Source: Acinetobacter sp. C26M (GTDB taxonomy: Bacteria > Pseudomonadota > Gammaproteobacteria > Pseudomonadales > Moraxellaceae). From it: DNA of 64,000 bases. A model generated the notes under the pieces. The model was not told the DNA's origin. It saw nothing but the letters and a program-made list of their open reading frames with translations, and made no database searches. A program made the position numbers and the translations under genes. The DNA lies in the NCBI RefSeq assembly GCF_023702675.1, contig NZ_CP098478.1:3720001-3784000 (forward strand), read 5' to 3'. Shown here piece after piece: positions 13,832-22,627 of the stretch (positions are counted from its first letter, which is position 1; every line of letters starts with the position of its first letter).

Positions 13832-14428
13832 TCATACTGCATCTAAAAAAGAAACAATCATTTTAGACAGTTCTTGTTGCAGTCGTTGTTCTTCAATGAG
13901 AAAAGTATTTTTACTGGCATAACGCATCATGGTAAATAAGGTACTGTTAATAATCACAAAAGACTTATGTTTTAAGGTCTCAAAATCCCAATGCGGATAG
14001 TAACGACCAAATAAATACATGCCGATTTCTAAAAAATGCTGCTCTAAAACTTGTGCCGCTTCCGAATCACTATAGGCATGCCAGTTTTTTAAGATTTCGA
14101 TAAAAAAACCTTGATCGGATTTCAAAGATTCAAAGCCAAAAGCAATACTTAATGTGATGATGTCTTGAATAGAGGTTTGTTGTTGTAGCATCACCAGTTG
14201 CTTTACGGCTTGCCCCAAGCTTTCACTTTTACGCAACAATAGTTCTGCGATGATTTGTTCTTTATTTTCAAAATACTGATAGATCGACCCAACACTAACG
14301 CCTGATTTTTCAGAGATTTTAGGCGTAGTCACCTGCAAAACCCCATATTCAGAAATACATTTCTGCGCCCCTTCCAAAATGCTTTCGACAATCATTTTGG
14401 CACGTTGCTGCTGTGGTCGTTTTCTCAT
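13832..14428 (-). CDS. TetR family transcriptional regulator
   Basis: A 198-aa TetR-type repressor. Residues 10-60 form the DNA-binding domain, with ISEKSGVSVGSIYQYFENKEQIIAELL as the recognition helix and following helix. The remainder is the helical ligand domain, whose ligand cannot be predicted. It is divergent from the MpaB/Lcp-type oxygenase gene (85-bp gap) and upstream of the channel-like gene. A 12-bp palindrome in that gap is its likely operator, so it probably represses itself, the channel gene and the oxygenase gene. Confidence 0.9.
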   Translation of the reverse strand: MRKRPQQQRAKMIVESILEGAQKCISEYGVLQVTTPKISEKSGVSVGSIYQYFENKEQIIAELLLRKSESLGQAVKQLVMLQQQTSIQDIITLSIAFGFESLKSDQGFFIEILKNWHAYSDSEAAQVLEQHFLEIGMYLFGRYYPHWDFETLKHKSFVIINSTLFTMMRYASKNTFLIEEQRLQQELSKMIVSFLDAV

Positions 14429-14460
14429 AAACAGACTCGACTGGAATGCGAATTGAATGC

Positions 14461-14472
14461 GAATAATTATTC
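14461..14472. promoter_or_regulatory. Candidate TetR operator
   Basis: GAATAATTATTC is a perfect 12-bp palindrome in the 85-bp gap between the divergent TetR and oxygenase genes. It directly follows two copies of GAATGCGAAT. Position and symmetry suit a TetR operator; binding is inferred. Confidence 0.5.
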
Positions 14473-14513
14473 ATATTAAGCTTTGATTAAATAACAATCA
14501 CAGGCTTTATGCA

Positions 14514-15722
14514 ATGCAAAGCATCATTAAACCTAAACGCTTGGCTGCGTTTGAAGATATGAGTCAGTCCAATATCAAAACCAGAATTCTGAGTTATATG
14601 ACTCATCAGCAGGTTCAGCCAAGTTATGCAGAGTATCAGGCACTGAATACCGCCCTGCAAAGCGGTGATGCGCCCATGGATCAGCTGCTGCTATGGGTGC
14701 TTCAGAATCCGAAGCAACATCGTAAATACTTTGAAACTGCCCTATATCAAGGCCTCGATAAACTGCCACATGAAATTCCTGAACTCACCCAATTCTTCCA
14801 GCTAGTTGAGCAAAAACCTGCTTGGTATGATCAAAACAAAATTGATGCTGCACTGAAATTTACCTATCGTTTGGGAATCAATAACGGACTGATCCTCCGA
14901 GATTTATCCCTAATGACTGGCTATATGTACCCTGGTTTTAACCAACCCTTGGTACTGACAGGCGCATTAAAAAAACAGGCAGGTACACGTTTGGCTGAAA
15001 CCACCAAATGGTGGGTCGATATTACCGAACAAAATGGTTTTGAACGTTTTAGCAAAGGTTTCACCTCCACCATTTTTGTACGTTTTATTCATTCACTCGT
15101 GCGTCATCAACTGCAAAAATCAGAAAAATGGGATGCCGACACTTGGGGAATTCCGATCAATCAATATGATCAGGCGATGACCAATATCGCTTTTAGTGGT
15201 GTGGTATTGCTTGGGATACGGGCTTTAGGCATTTTTCCGAGTAAACAAGAAGTCGACAGCTTTCTACATTTTTGGAAATACGCAGGCTGGCTAATGGGCG
15301 TTGAAGAAAAATGGTTAGTCGATCATGAAGCCGATGGTTGGAAACTGATTTACTGGATGCACTTCGCACATCCTCAATCTGATGCCAGCAGCGTTTCATT
15401 GGGTTCCAGTCTTTCCAAAGAACCCTTTGAGCGAAAATATCGCTATCTACGTTCTTTCCAACAAAAACTGGCCTATAAGCAACATCTAGAGATTACTCAA
15501 TTTTTTATTGGCCGTAAGAAAATGCGGAAGCTCGGTTTAGCTCCACAATCAGCATCTTGGTTTGCATATTATCTGATTGGTCGTAATTTAGCCTTATATA
15601 CAGGCGCTAAACATATTCCAAAATTAAACAGCTTCCTTGAACAAAATGGACGGCAAGTACAACGCATTGGCTTGTCTTTATACCGCAACCAAGGGCAGCA
15701 ACTAGCGAGTATGCATCAATAA
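14514..15722 (+). CDS. Oxygenase MpaB / latex clearing protein (DUF2236) family protein
   Basis: A 402-aa protein of the DUF2236 family, which includes the b-type haem rubber oxygenase Lcp of actinomycetes and fungal MpaB. Family features visible are GLILRDLSLMTGYMYPGFN near residue 123, ETTKWWV near 160, VRFIHSLVRH near 186 with candidate haem-ligand His residues, and the WGIPINQYDQAMTNIAFSG stretch near 208. No signal peptide is seen, unlike secreted Lcp. It is divergent from a TetR gene that probably controls it and ends in a bidirectional terminator. The substrate is unknown; a lipid or terpenoid is possible. Confidence 0.75.
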   Translation: MQSIIKPKRLAAFEDMSQSNIKTRILSYMTHQQVQPSYAEYQALNTALQSGDAPMDQLLLWVLQNPKQHRKYFETALYQGLDKLPHEIPELTQFFQLVEQKPAWYDQNKIDAALKFTYRLGINNGLILRDLSLMTGYMYPGFNQPLVLTGALKKQAGTRLAETTKWWVDITEQNGFERFSKGFTSTIFVRFIHSLVRHQLQKSEKWDADTWGIPINQYDQAMTNIAFSGVVLLGIRALGIFPSKQEVDSFLHFWKYAGWLMGVEEKWLVDHEADGWKLIYWMHFAHPQSDASSVSLGSSLSKEPFERKYRYLRSFQQKLAYKQHLEITQFFIGRKKMRKLGLAPQSASWFAYYLIGRNLALYTGAKHIPKLNSFLEQNGRQVQRIGLSLYRNQGQQLASMHQ

Positions 15723-15727
15723 GCCAT

Positions 15728-15757
15728 AAAAAAGCCCTCAATCAATGAGGGCTTTTA
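15728..15757. terminator. Bidirectional Rho-independent terminator
   Basis: AAAAGCCCTCA and TGAGGGCTTTT pair around a short loop, with A and T runs on the two sides. It lies between the convergent oxygenase gene (+) and actP (-) and can terminate both. Confidence 0.92.
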
Positions 15758-15775
15758 CTTTATACTTGGTTTTGA

Positions 15776-17491
15776 TTAGTGATCTGATGCACCAGAAGCA
15801 CCAATACCTGTCATTGAACGAACAAACTGAGCATCAAAGGCTTTACGTTCTTTCTCTGCACGCGCTGATTTATCAGTTACAGAGAAGAACCAGCAGCAAA
15901 GGAATGATAAAGGCATTGCAAATAATGCTGGACCATTGAATGGGTTTGGCGCAGTTTCAGAAATTGCCAAAGTATCGACCCAAACTGCTTTAGATAGAAT
16001 GATCAGGCTTACCGCACCAACTAAACCAACAACGCCACCAATCACTGCACCACGTGTGGTCAAACCTTTCCAGAACATTGATAACACGAGAATTGGGAAG
16101 TTTGCACAACATGCAACTGAGAATGCTAGACCCACCATAAAAGCAACGTTTTGCTTCTCAAACAGGATACCCAAGATCATGGCAAAGATTGCTAAACCTA
16201 AAGTTGCAATTTTTGACATCTTCAATTCAGATTCAGGGGTAGTTTTGCCTTTTTTGAACACGTTGGCATATAAGTCATGTGAAATCGCTGAAGCACCTGA
16301 CAAAGTCAAACCAGCTACCACCGCAAGAATTGTTGCGAATGCGACCGCTGAAATGAAGCCCATGAACAAGTCACCACCAACTGCATCACTCAAATGCACA
16401 GCAGCCATGTTGTTACCACCAACCAACTCTAATTTTCCTGTCACTGCTGCTTTTGCAACATCAAGGAACTGTGGGTTGTTCGCAACAAATAGGATTGCAC
16501 CGAAACCGATAATGAAGGTGAGCAGATAGAAGTAACCAATAAAGCCTGTTGCAACCACAACTGATTTACGTGCTTCTTTCGCATCTTTTACGGTAAAGAA
16601 ACGCATAAGAATATGAGGTAAACCTGCCGTACCAAACATCAACGCAAGACCAAGTGATAACGCATCAATTGGATTTGCCGCGAGTTTGCCTGGCCCCATG
16701 ATTTTTGATGCTTCCTCCCAGCTCATACTATGCGCTTGGCTATACACACCAATGGCTTGGTTAAACATATTAGTGAAGCTAAAGCCAACTGCTTTCATTA
16801 CCATAAAGGCCATGAACGTCGCACCACTGAGTAACATCACCGCTTTGATGATCTGTACCCAAGTCGTTGCCAACATACCACCGAAGATCACATAAGCCAT
16901 CATCAATAGACCGACGATCACAACTGCGATGTTGTAGTTCAAACCAAATAGCAATTTGATCAACTGACCTGCACCTACCATCTGTGCAATCAGGTAGAAC
17001 GCAACCACGACCAATGAGCTGAAAGCCGCCAAGGTACGGACTGGCTTTTCTTCCAAACGGAATGACACCACGTCTGACAGATTATATTTACCCAAGTTAC
17101 GTAAGCGTTCCGCAACAAGGAAAAGTACAATTGGCCAACCCACCATGAAACCAAGTGAGTAAAGTAAGCCATCAAAACCTGAACTAAAAACTAGTGCTGA
17201 AATACCCAAAAATGATGCCGCTGACATATAGTCACCCGCAATCGCCAAACCATTTTGGAATCCACTAATTCCACCACCTGCCGTATAAAAGTCTTGTGCA
17301 GATTGAGTTTGCTTTGCCGCCCATTTGGTAATGAACAATGTGAAACCGACAAAGATCATAAACATAATGATTGCGTGCCAGTTGGTCGCCTGCTGTTCAG
17401 CAGCACCTAGGTCTGGACCCGCGAATGCAATACTTGAGCAGCAAAAACTTAGCAGCGTGAACAGTATCGCTTTGAATGATGTCCCTTTCAT
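15776..17491 (-). CDS. actP: Cation/acetate symporter ActP
   Basis: A 571-aa sodium:solute symporter that takes up acetate and other short carboxylates. A signal-like N-terminus (residues 1-25, ending in AFAGPD) precedes about 13 membrane segments. The family signatures are [26 protein letters not shown] near residue 70 and the [15 protein letters not shown] motif near 290. Its ATG lies one base after the yjcH stop (TGAGATG), so the two are translationally linked; a longer frame to 17548 would overlap yjcH and is rejected. The divergent SSS-kinase gene at 17987 probably controls it. E. coli ActP is 549 aa. Confidence 0.95.
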   Translation of the reverse strand: MKGTSFKAILFTLLSFCCSSIAFAGPDLGAAEQQATNWHAIIMFMIFVGFTLFITKWAAKQTQSAQDFYTAGGGISGFQNGLAIAGDYMSAASFLGISALVFSSGFDGLLYSLGFMVGWPIVLFLVAERLRNLGKYNLSDVVSFRLEEKPVRTLAAFSSLVVVAFYLIAQMVGAGQLIKLLFGLNYNIAVVIVGLLMMAYVIFGGMLATTWVQIIKAVMLLSGATFMAFMVMKAVGFSFTNMFNQAIGVYSQAHSMSWEEASKIMGPGKLAANPIDALSLGLALMFGTAGLPHILMRFFTVKDAKEARKSVVVATGFIGYFYLLTFIIGFGAILFVANNPQFLDVAKAAVTGKLELVGGNNMAAVHLSDAVGGDLFMGFISAVAFATILAVVAGLTLSGASAISHDLYANVFKKGKTTPESELKMSKIATLGLAIFAMILGILFEKQNVAFMVGLAFSVACCANFPILVLSMFWKGLTTRGAVIGGVVGLVGAVSLIILSKAVWVDTLAISETAPNPFNGPALFAMPLSFLCCWFFSVTDKSARAEKERKAFDAQFVRSMTGIGASGASDH

Positions 17492-17492
17492 C

Positions 17493-17825
17493 TCAGTGCA
17501 TCCCTTTTTCATGTGCAATGGCCTCAACTTCCTTGAGGGCTGCTTCATTCAGTTGGTCAAGTTTCGTATTGGCAATATAGGAATACACACCGCATAAGAT
17601 AAATGACAATACGATAATGCCTAAACCAAGGGGAATTCCCCACGTGGTCACACCACCGCTAAATGAACTTGCTAAAAATTCTTTGTTATAGCCAACCAAA
17701 AGCATAAACCCAACGTAGATAAACAGCATGATTGCTGTTAATGTCCAACTTAATGTGCGCTTTTTGCTGACCATCTCTTGAAACTTTGGATTTCGTAGAA
17801 TTCGATCTACCTGTGAATCATCCAT
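17493..17825 (-). CDS. yjcH: DUF485 membrane protein YjcH
   Basis: A 110-aa protein with two membrane segments (about residues 26-48 and 60-85), the first gene of a yjcH-actP pair as in E. coli, where both follow acs. Its role is thought to be accessory to acetate uptake. The ATG at 17825 has AAGGAG 6 nt upstream, so the longer frame to 17891 is not used. No acs gene is in the window. Confidence 0.92.
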   Translation of the reverse strand: MDDSQVDRILRNPKFQEMVSKKRTLSWTLTAIMLFIYVGFMLLVGYNKEFLASSFSGGVTTWGIPLGLGIIVLSFILCGVYSYIANTKLDQLNEAALKEVEAIAHEKGMH

Positions 17826-17986
17826 AATTGACTCCTTATTTTTGTGTCCAACCGTGGACCCCTTTTTCACATGGGATTTTTCATTATCCAAAGTAACAAG
17901 ATTATGCTTGACTCGTAACTTAGACTTTGGTCTCTAAATGACAATCTCTACTCCTTGCTATACCCGCACTTCGGGTATGATAAAAA
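17826..17986. promoter_or_regulatory. Divergent control region yjcH-actP / hybrid kinase
   Basis: A 161-bp intergenic region between divergent genes for acetate uptake and its probable sensor kinase. No operator could be assigned by eye. Confidence 0.45.
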
Positions 17987-20900
17987 ATGGAATTTGATCA
18001 CGTGAGCAATATGAACAGTTGGCTTATTCTTGGTGTGCTTGCCCTGTATATTGTGCTGTTATTCGGCTGCGCTTTTTTTGGTGAAAAACATGCCAGCCGT
18101 TTAAGCACTCGCGGCCGCATGCTACTGTTTAGTTTGACTTTAGGCGTCTATTGCTCATCATGGACCTTTTACGGCGCAACAGGTGCTGCGGTACGTCAGG
18201 GGGTTATTTTTCTACCGATTTATCTCGGTCCCTTGCTGTTCATCTGGTTTGGTTATGACATCTGGAAACGCTTAGGTCGAATACGTCAACATCATGCGAT
18301 TTCTTCGATTGCCGATTTTGTCGCAGCGCGTTATGGCAAAAGTGGTAGCTTAGCAGCACTGGTAACCATCCTTGCCGTGATTGCAATCGTGCCTTATTTG
18401 GCTTTGCAATTGCGTGCCATTGCCCTCAGTGCATCCGTCATTCTCGAGCAAAATGCGCATATCCATACCACTACCAATAGTGTGTTAGTGCTGACCGCAG
18501 TGCTGGCGATTTTGGCAATGATTTTTGGCACTCGCCATATTGCGCATACCGAACAGCACGGTGGTTTAATGCTCGCAGTGGCGTTTGAGTCCTTTGTTAA
18601 ACTGTTTGCTTTGCTCTGTGTTGCTGCTTTTTTCTTATTGCAGTCACCCGACAACATCAAACAGGTCAGCAGCGATGTCAGTCAGCATTTTCATGACCTG
18701 CAACAACTGGGAGTGCCTGAAACTTTTTGGATTCAAACCCTACTTGCAGGCTTAGCCATGATTTGCTTGCCACGTCAATTTCATGTAGCAGTGGTTGAAT
18801 TACGGGATGAAAAGCATATTCGTGGTGCACGACGCTGGTTCGCGGCCTATCTGATTCTTACTGTGATTGCGATTATTCCGATTGCCAGTTGGGCGCTACA
18901 CTCTTTACCTGAATCACTTGGTACACCTGATATTGCGGTATTGGCCTTACCTTTAAGCTATCAACAAGAATGGTTGGCCTTATTGGCATTTTTGGGTGGT
19001 TTCTCTGCATCTACAGGCATGCTGTTGGTAGCTTCAGTAGCACTGTCGATCATGCTCAGTAATGACCTGATCATGCCCGCATTATGGCGCTTTAAAATCA
19101 TTTCTCGCCATGATCAGCACCTACCTCGCGTACTCAAATTGACACGTCGCATTAGTATCGTCAGTGTGATGTTACTGGGCTTCTTATTCTTCCATTTCTT
19201 TAATGATATCAATCAACTTTCAGTCTTTGGTTTATTGGCCTTTAGTGCGGTGGCACAATTTTCTCCCGCCTTGATTGGTGGGCTATATTGGCGTGGTGCA
19301 AGTCGCCAAGGCGTCTATGTCGGCCTACTCATGGGCTTTGCCATGTGGAGCTATACACTGCTGTTTCCAACAGTATTGCGCAGCCTACCAGATCACTATC
19401 AAGAATTTGCACAACATCTGTTATTGTTTGGCCCCTTCGATATCAATGGCTTACGCCCTGAAGCATTGCTTGGATTCGAATCCTTTGCTCCCCTCACCCA
19501 CGGTGTGTTGTGGTCACTGGGGCTCAATGTGGTGCTGTATATCTGGGTGTCTCGTCTATATCGTCCAAGTGTAGCAGAGCAAATTCAAGCAGAAAGCTTT
19601 TTCTATTATGAAAGTAAACCTCTACCATCGGCTCAGTCCAATACAGATCTAAGCGATCTACACCTGAATGCCGCACGCCTGAAAGTCGGTGACTTATTGG
19701 CTCTGGCCAAACGGGTTACGGGTGATAAACCTACCCTTCAAGCCTTCCAACAGTTTTGTGAACAAAACCATGTCGTGTTAAATGAAAATCACGTTGCCAA
19801 TGGTATGTGGTGGCGTTTCACTGAGCAGTATCTGGCAGGGATTATTGGCGCAGCTTCTGCCCGTACACTGCTCACTACTGCCATGATTAACAATGGCTTG
19901 GCACTCGGGCAAGTTGCCAATATTCTCGACCAAGCCTCACAATGGCAGCGTTTTAACCAGAACCTACTCATGACCATGATCGACCATATGACCCAAGGCG
20001 TCAGTGTGGTGGATAAAAATATGTGTCTGGTGGCATGGAACAACCAATATTTAAAGCTATTTGATTATCCTAAAGATCTGGTCTACGTCGGCTGTCCGAT
20101 CGCAGATCTGATTCGCTATAACGCTGAACGCGGTGAATGTGGTCCTGGCCCTGTTGAGGAACATGTGCGTAAACGACTGCACTGGATGAAAGTGGGTAGC
20201 GCACATGAGTTTGAGCGGATTCGCAAAGATGGGTTGGTCATTCAGATGCGTGGTAATCCAATTGAAGGCGGTGGTTTCGTGACCACTTTTGCCGATATTA
20301 CTGCCTTCCGTGAAAATGAAGCAGTATTGGAAGAACGTGTTAGTGATCGAACTCAGCAGCTTGCCAATGCATTGACCGAGCAACAACTCGCGCTAGAACA
20401 AGCAGATAAAGCCAATCAATCGAAAAGCCGCTTCCTTGCCGCGGCCAGTCATGATCTATTACAGCCGATGCATGCTGCCCGTTTATTTAGTACCGCATTA
20501 GAGCAGAGTGTGCATTCAACGGAAGACCAACAGACCTTGCAACAACTGGATCGTGCCTTGTATGGTGCAGAAAGCATGCTCTCTGCGCTACTGGATATTG
20601 CCCGTTTAGAAGGGGGTACGATTCAGCCAAAGCGCCAAGCTTATGCACTGCATGACCTATTAAATGATCTGGAATTACAGTTCAAATCCATTGCTGCACA
20701 GCGCAATATTCAACTGTCAGTTCACGACACCAAATTTTGGGTCGATACCGATCCACAATGGATGCGACGTATTATTCAAAACTTTGTCAGCAATGCATTG
20801 CGTTATACCGCTCAAGGTCGTGTAGTCGTTGGTGTATTACGTTCGGCACAGCGTCCAAACCATATTCGTATCGGAGTTTGGGACACAGGACCAGGTATTC

Positions 20901-21505
20901 ATGAACAACAACGCCTAAAACTATTCCAAGAGTTTGAACGCTGTGGACATACTTCGCCTTGGGGTGAACAAGGTCTGGGCTTAGGCCTTGCCATTGTACA
21001 ACGTATGACCAGCCTGCTCGATTTTCCTGTGCATGTTTATTCAGAATTGGGCAAAGGCTCTTGCTTCATGATTGAAGTACCGCTTGCCGAAGCACCAAAA
21101 ATTCAAATGGCAACACCGCATGTGACGGCACTACAACATACCGCCTATAAAGTATTGTGTCTGGACAATGACGAAACCATTTTAGAAGGCATGCGCACTT
21201 TACTGAGCAAATGGGGCTATCAGATTTTTACTGCAACAGAACCTGAGCAAGCACTACGACTGATTGAACAAGAGGACATTCAGGTCTGGCTGATCGACCA
21301 GCATTTGAACCATGATCAACGCGGTCTAGACTTCATTGAGCAACATCGACTGCCCCATATTCCAGTCGCGCTTATTACCGCAGATTCTGACCCAGAGCTC
21401 CCGCACTACTTAAAACAGCAGAATATTGTGTTGTTGAAAAAGCCGCTCAAACCTGCAGGCTTACGCGCGTGGTTATCTGGTTTAAAAATCATGCCCATGC
21501 AATAA
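17987..21505 (+). CDS. Sodium:solute symporter-hybrid histidine kinase/response regulator (MxtR/CrbS-like)
   Basis: A 1172-aa sensor that joins a transporter to a kinase. Residues 1-530 form an SSS-type membrane domain of about 13 segments; residues 650-760 resemble a PAS domain (MIDHMTQGVSVVDKNMCLVAWN). The HisKA domain has the phosphorylated His822 in AAASHDLLQPMHAARLF, the ATPase domain has N box FVSNALRYT and G boxes WDTGPGI and GLGLGLAIV, and the C-terminal receiver has Asp1104 (VWLIDQHL). The family includes CbrA, MxtR and CrbS; the last two act with ErdR/CrbR to switch on acs and actP during acetate use. Divergence from yjcH-actP supports that role here, though no LuxR-type partner is in the window. 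The start may instead be ATG 18011. Confidence 0.9.
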   Translation: MEFDHVSNMNSWLILGVLALYIVLLFGCAFFGEKHASRLSTRGRMLLFSLTLGVYCSSWTFYGATGAAVRQGVIFLPIYLGPLLFIWFGYDIWKRLGRIRQHHAISSIADFVAARYGKSGSLAALVTILAVIAIVPYLALQLRAIALSASVILEQNAHIHTTTNSVLVLTAVLAILAMIFGTRHIAHTEQHGGLMLAVAFESFVKLFALLCVAAFFLLQSPDNIKQVSSDVSQHFHDLQQLGVPETFWIQTLLAGLAMICLPRQFHVAVVELRDEKHIRGARRWFAAYLILTVIAIIPIASWALHSLPESLGTPDIAVLALPLSYQQEWLALLAFLGGFSASTGMLLVASVALSIMLSNDLIMPALWRFKIISRHDQHLPRVLKLTRRISIVSVMLLGFLFFHFFNDINQLSVFGLLAFSAVAQFSPALIGGLYWRGASRQGVYVGLLMGFAMWSYTLLFPTVLRSLPDHYQEFAQHLLLFGPFDINGLRPEALLGFESFAPLTHGVLWSLGLNVVLYIWVSRLYRPSVAEQIQAESFFYYESKPLPSAQSNTDLSDLHLNAARLKVGDLLALAKRVTGDKPTLQAFQQFCEQNHVVLNENHVANGMWWRFTEQYLAGIIGAASARTLLTTAMINNGLALGQVANILDQASQWQRFNQNLLMTMIDHMTQGVSVVDKNMCLVAWNNQYLKLFDYPKDLVYVGCPIADLIRYNAERGECGPGPVEEHVRKRLHWMKVGSAHEFERIRKDGLVIQMRGNPIEGGGFVTTFADITAFRENEAVLEERVSDRTQQLANALTEQQLALEQADKANQSKSRFLAAASHDLLQPMHAARLFSTALEQSVHSTEDQQTLQQLDRALYGAESMLSALLDIARLEGGTIQPKRQAYALHDLLNDLELQFKSIAAQRNIQLSVHDTKFWVDTDPQWMRRIIQNFVSNALRYTAQGRVVVGVLRSAQRPNHIRIGVWDTGPGIHEQQRLKLFQEFERCGHTSPWGEQGLGLGLAIVQRMTSLLDFPVHVYSELGKGSCFMIEVPLAEAPKIQMATPHVTALQHTAYKVLCLDNDETILEGMRTLLSKWGYQIFTATEPEQALRLIEQEDIQVWLIDQHLNHDQRGLDFIEQHRLPHIPVALITADSDPELPHYLKQQNIVLLKKPLKPAGLRAWLSGLKIMPMQ

Positions 21506-21820
21506 CTAGCAAAATATTTTGCAACATAGGCCAAAATGATCAAAACAATGCACTTCGGTCGACGATAAATTGACCAAAGTGCTCAAATCATTATTGGCTA
21601 TGGCAAAAACGTTCACTTACATTAGTGAACGTTTGTACACTTACTTACAATTTAACAAGTGTTTGTTTTTGCTTTTAAATTCAACCCTTAAAATCACATC
21701 TACAACTTTAGTCGTATTCTACTTGTTTTCTCGATACCGCATAAATTGATCAAGTTCAACGAAACCTAGACCTCGGCTTGTTGGGTTTCTCATTACAAAT
21801 TGTCAAAAAGGACATTGATC
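21506..21820. other. Intergenic region with two hairpins after the hybrid kinase gene
   Basis: Just after the kinase gene, 21550-21582 forms a stem with one mismatch (GCACTTCGGTC with GACCAAAGTGC), and 21607-21634 forms a perfect 11-bp stem (AAACGTTCACT, AGTGAACGTTT) with a 6-nt loop and short T tail. The second is a likely terminator of the kinase gene. The remainder probably holds the promoter of the next gene. No reading frame is supported. Confidence 0.55.
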
Positions 21821-22582
21821 ATGAATAACAGCCACCCTTCAACTGACCATAGCTCACAACAGTTTTATCGCCAATACAGTGCGAATGCCCTGTTACCAGA
21901 ACTGGACTGGCAAACCATCTTTGTGCACAGCAAACTGGATGAAACACATTTACGCGCACTGAATACGCTTTACCAAGCCGCTGTTCCACTGGCACTCAAT
22001 GTATTTAACCAACTCAATTTTGATGTGTTTGCACCTGCTGCCTATCACCCACAAGGGCTTGGCTTGTTTGAAAAACTGGCAGAGCAAGAAGAGACTTTCT
22101 TAGACGCACTCGAAGCAGAATCATCTCATCTTGATCATGAAACACGTCATCAAATCTGGAGTATGCTGTTACGTGGTGGTGCAGTATTGGTATTTAAAGC
22201 ATGGTTAGGACATGTCAAAGGCGGTGAAAACCAACTGGATAAAACCCAGTTCGATGAACTTTCAGATTTACTGTTTATCAAAACGCGCCCTGAACAATTA
22301 GCCCAACGCTTAAAAGTCGATGCCAATGCTGCTTTGACGCACATTTTCTTAATGTATGAAAATGATGTATTCTTAGACCATTTTAATAGCTTAGAAACCG
22401 CTGCTTTATTTGTTGATTTAGGCGTTTATGATGCAGCATTTTTAAGTCTGCGTGATGATCGCGTTGCAGAATATCTCAAAGCCAAAGGCTATGTGACCCA
22501 AGAACAAATTGATGATTTGCAATGTGCTTTAAATCCATTGTATTGCGATAGCTTAATGCCAAAACAAGACTGTTTGGCTTAA
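21821..22582 (+). CDS. Protein of unknown function
   Basis: A 253-aa soluble protein I do not recognise. It has no signal peptide or membrane segment and reads as mostly helical and acidic. Two Cys residues near the C-terminus (CALNPLYC, about 234-241) and a third four residues from the end could bind metal or pair. The start at 21821 has AAGGA 9 nt upstream; a longer non-ATG frame is not used. It stands alone, with a strong terminator directly behind it shared with the convergent copper receptor gene. Confidence 0.75.
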   Translation: MNNSHPSTDHSSQQFYRQYSANALLPELDWQTIFVHSKLDETHLRALNTLYQAAVPLALNVFNQLNFDVFAPAAYHPQGLGLFEKLAEQEETFLDALEAESSHLDHETRHQIWSMLLRGGAVLVFKAWLGHVKGGENQLDKTQFDELSDLLFIKTRPEQLAQRLKVDANAALTHIFLMYENDVFLDHFNSLETAALFVDLGVYDAAFLSLRDDRVAEYLKAKGYVTQEQIDDLQCALNPLYCDSLMPKQDCLA

Positions 22583-22590
22583 ACTTAGGA

Positions 22591-22622
22591 AAAACAAGGT
22601 GGCTGAGCCACCTTGTTTTTTT
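22591..22622. terminator. Bidirectional Rho-independent terminator
   Basis: AAAACAAGGTGGC and GCCACCTTGTTTT form a perfect stem with a very short loop, with A and T runs on each side. It serves both the unknown gene at 21821 and the convergent TonB receptor gene. Confidence 0.93.
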
Positions 22623-22627
22623 GTTGC

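Noticed and set aside
15936-16529. 197-codon plus-strand frame
   Set aside because: Antisense shadow of actP; low-complexity composition and no ribosome site.
17987-21505. Suspected gene fusion or assembly artefact (symporter joined to kinase)
   Set aside because: The SSS-PAS-HisKA-HATPase-REC order is a known natural architecture (CbrA, MxtR, CrbS).
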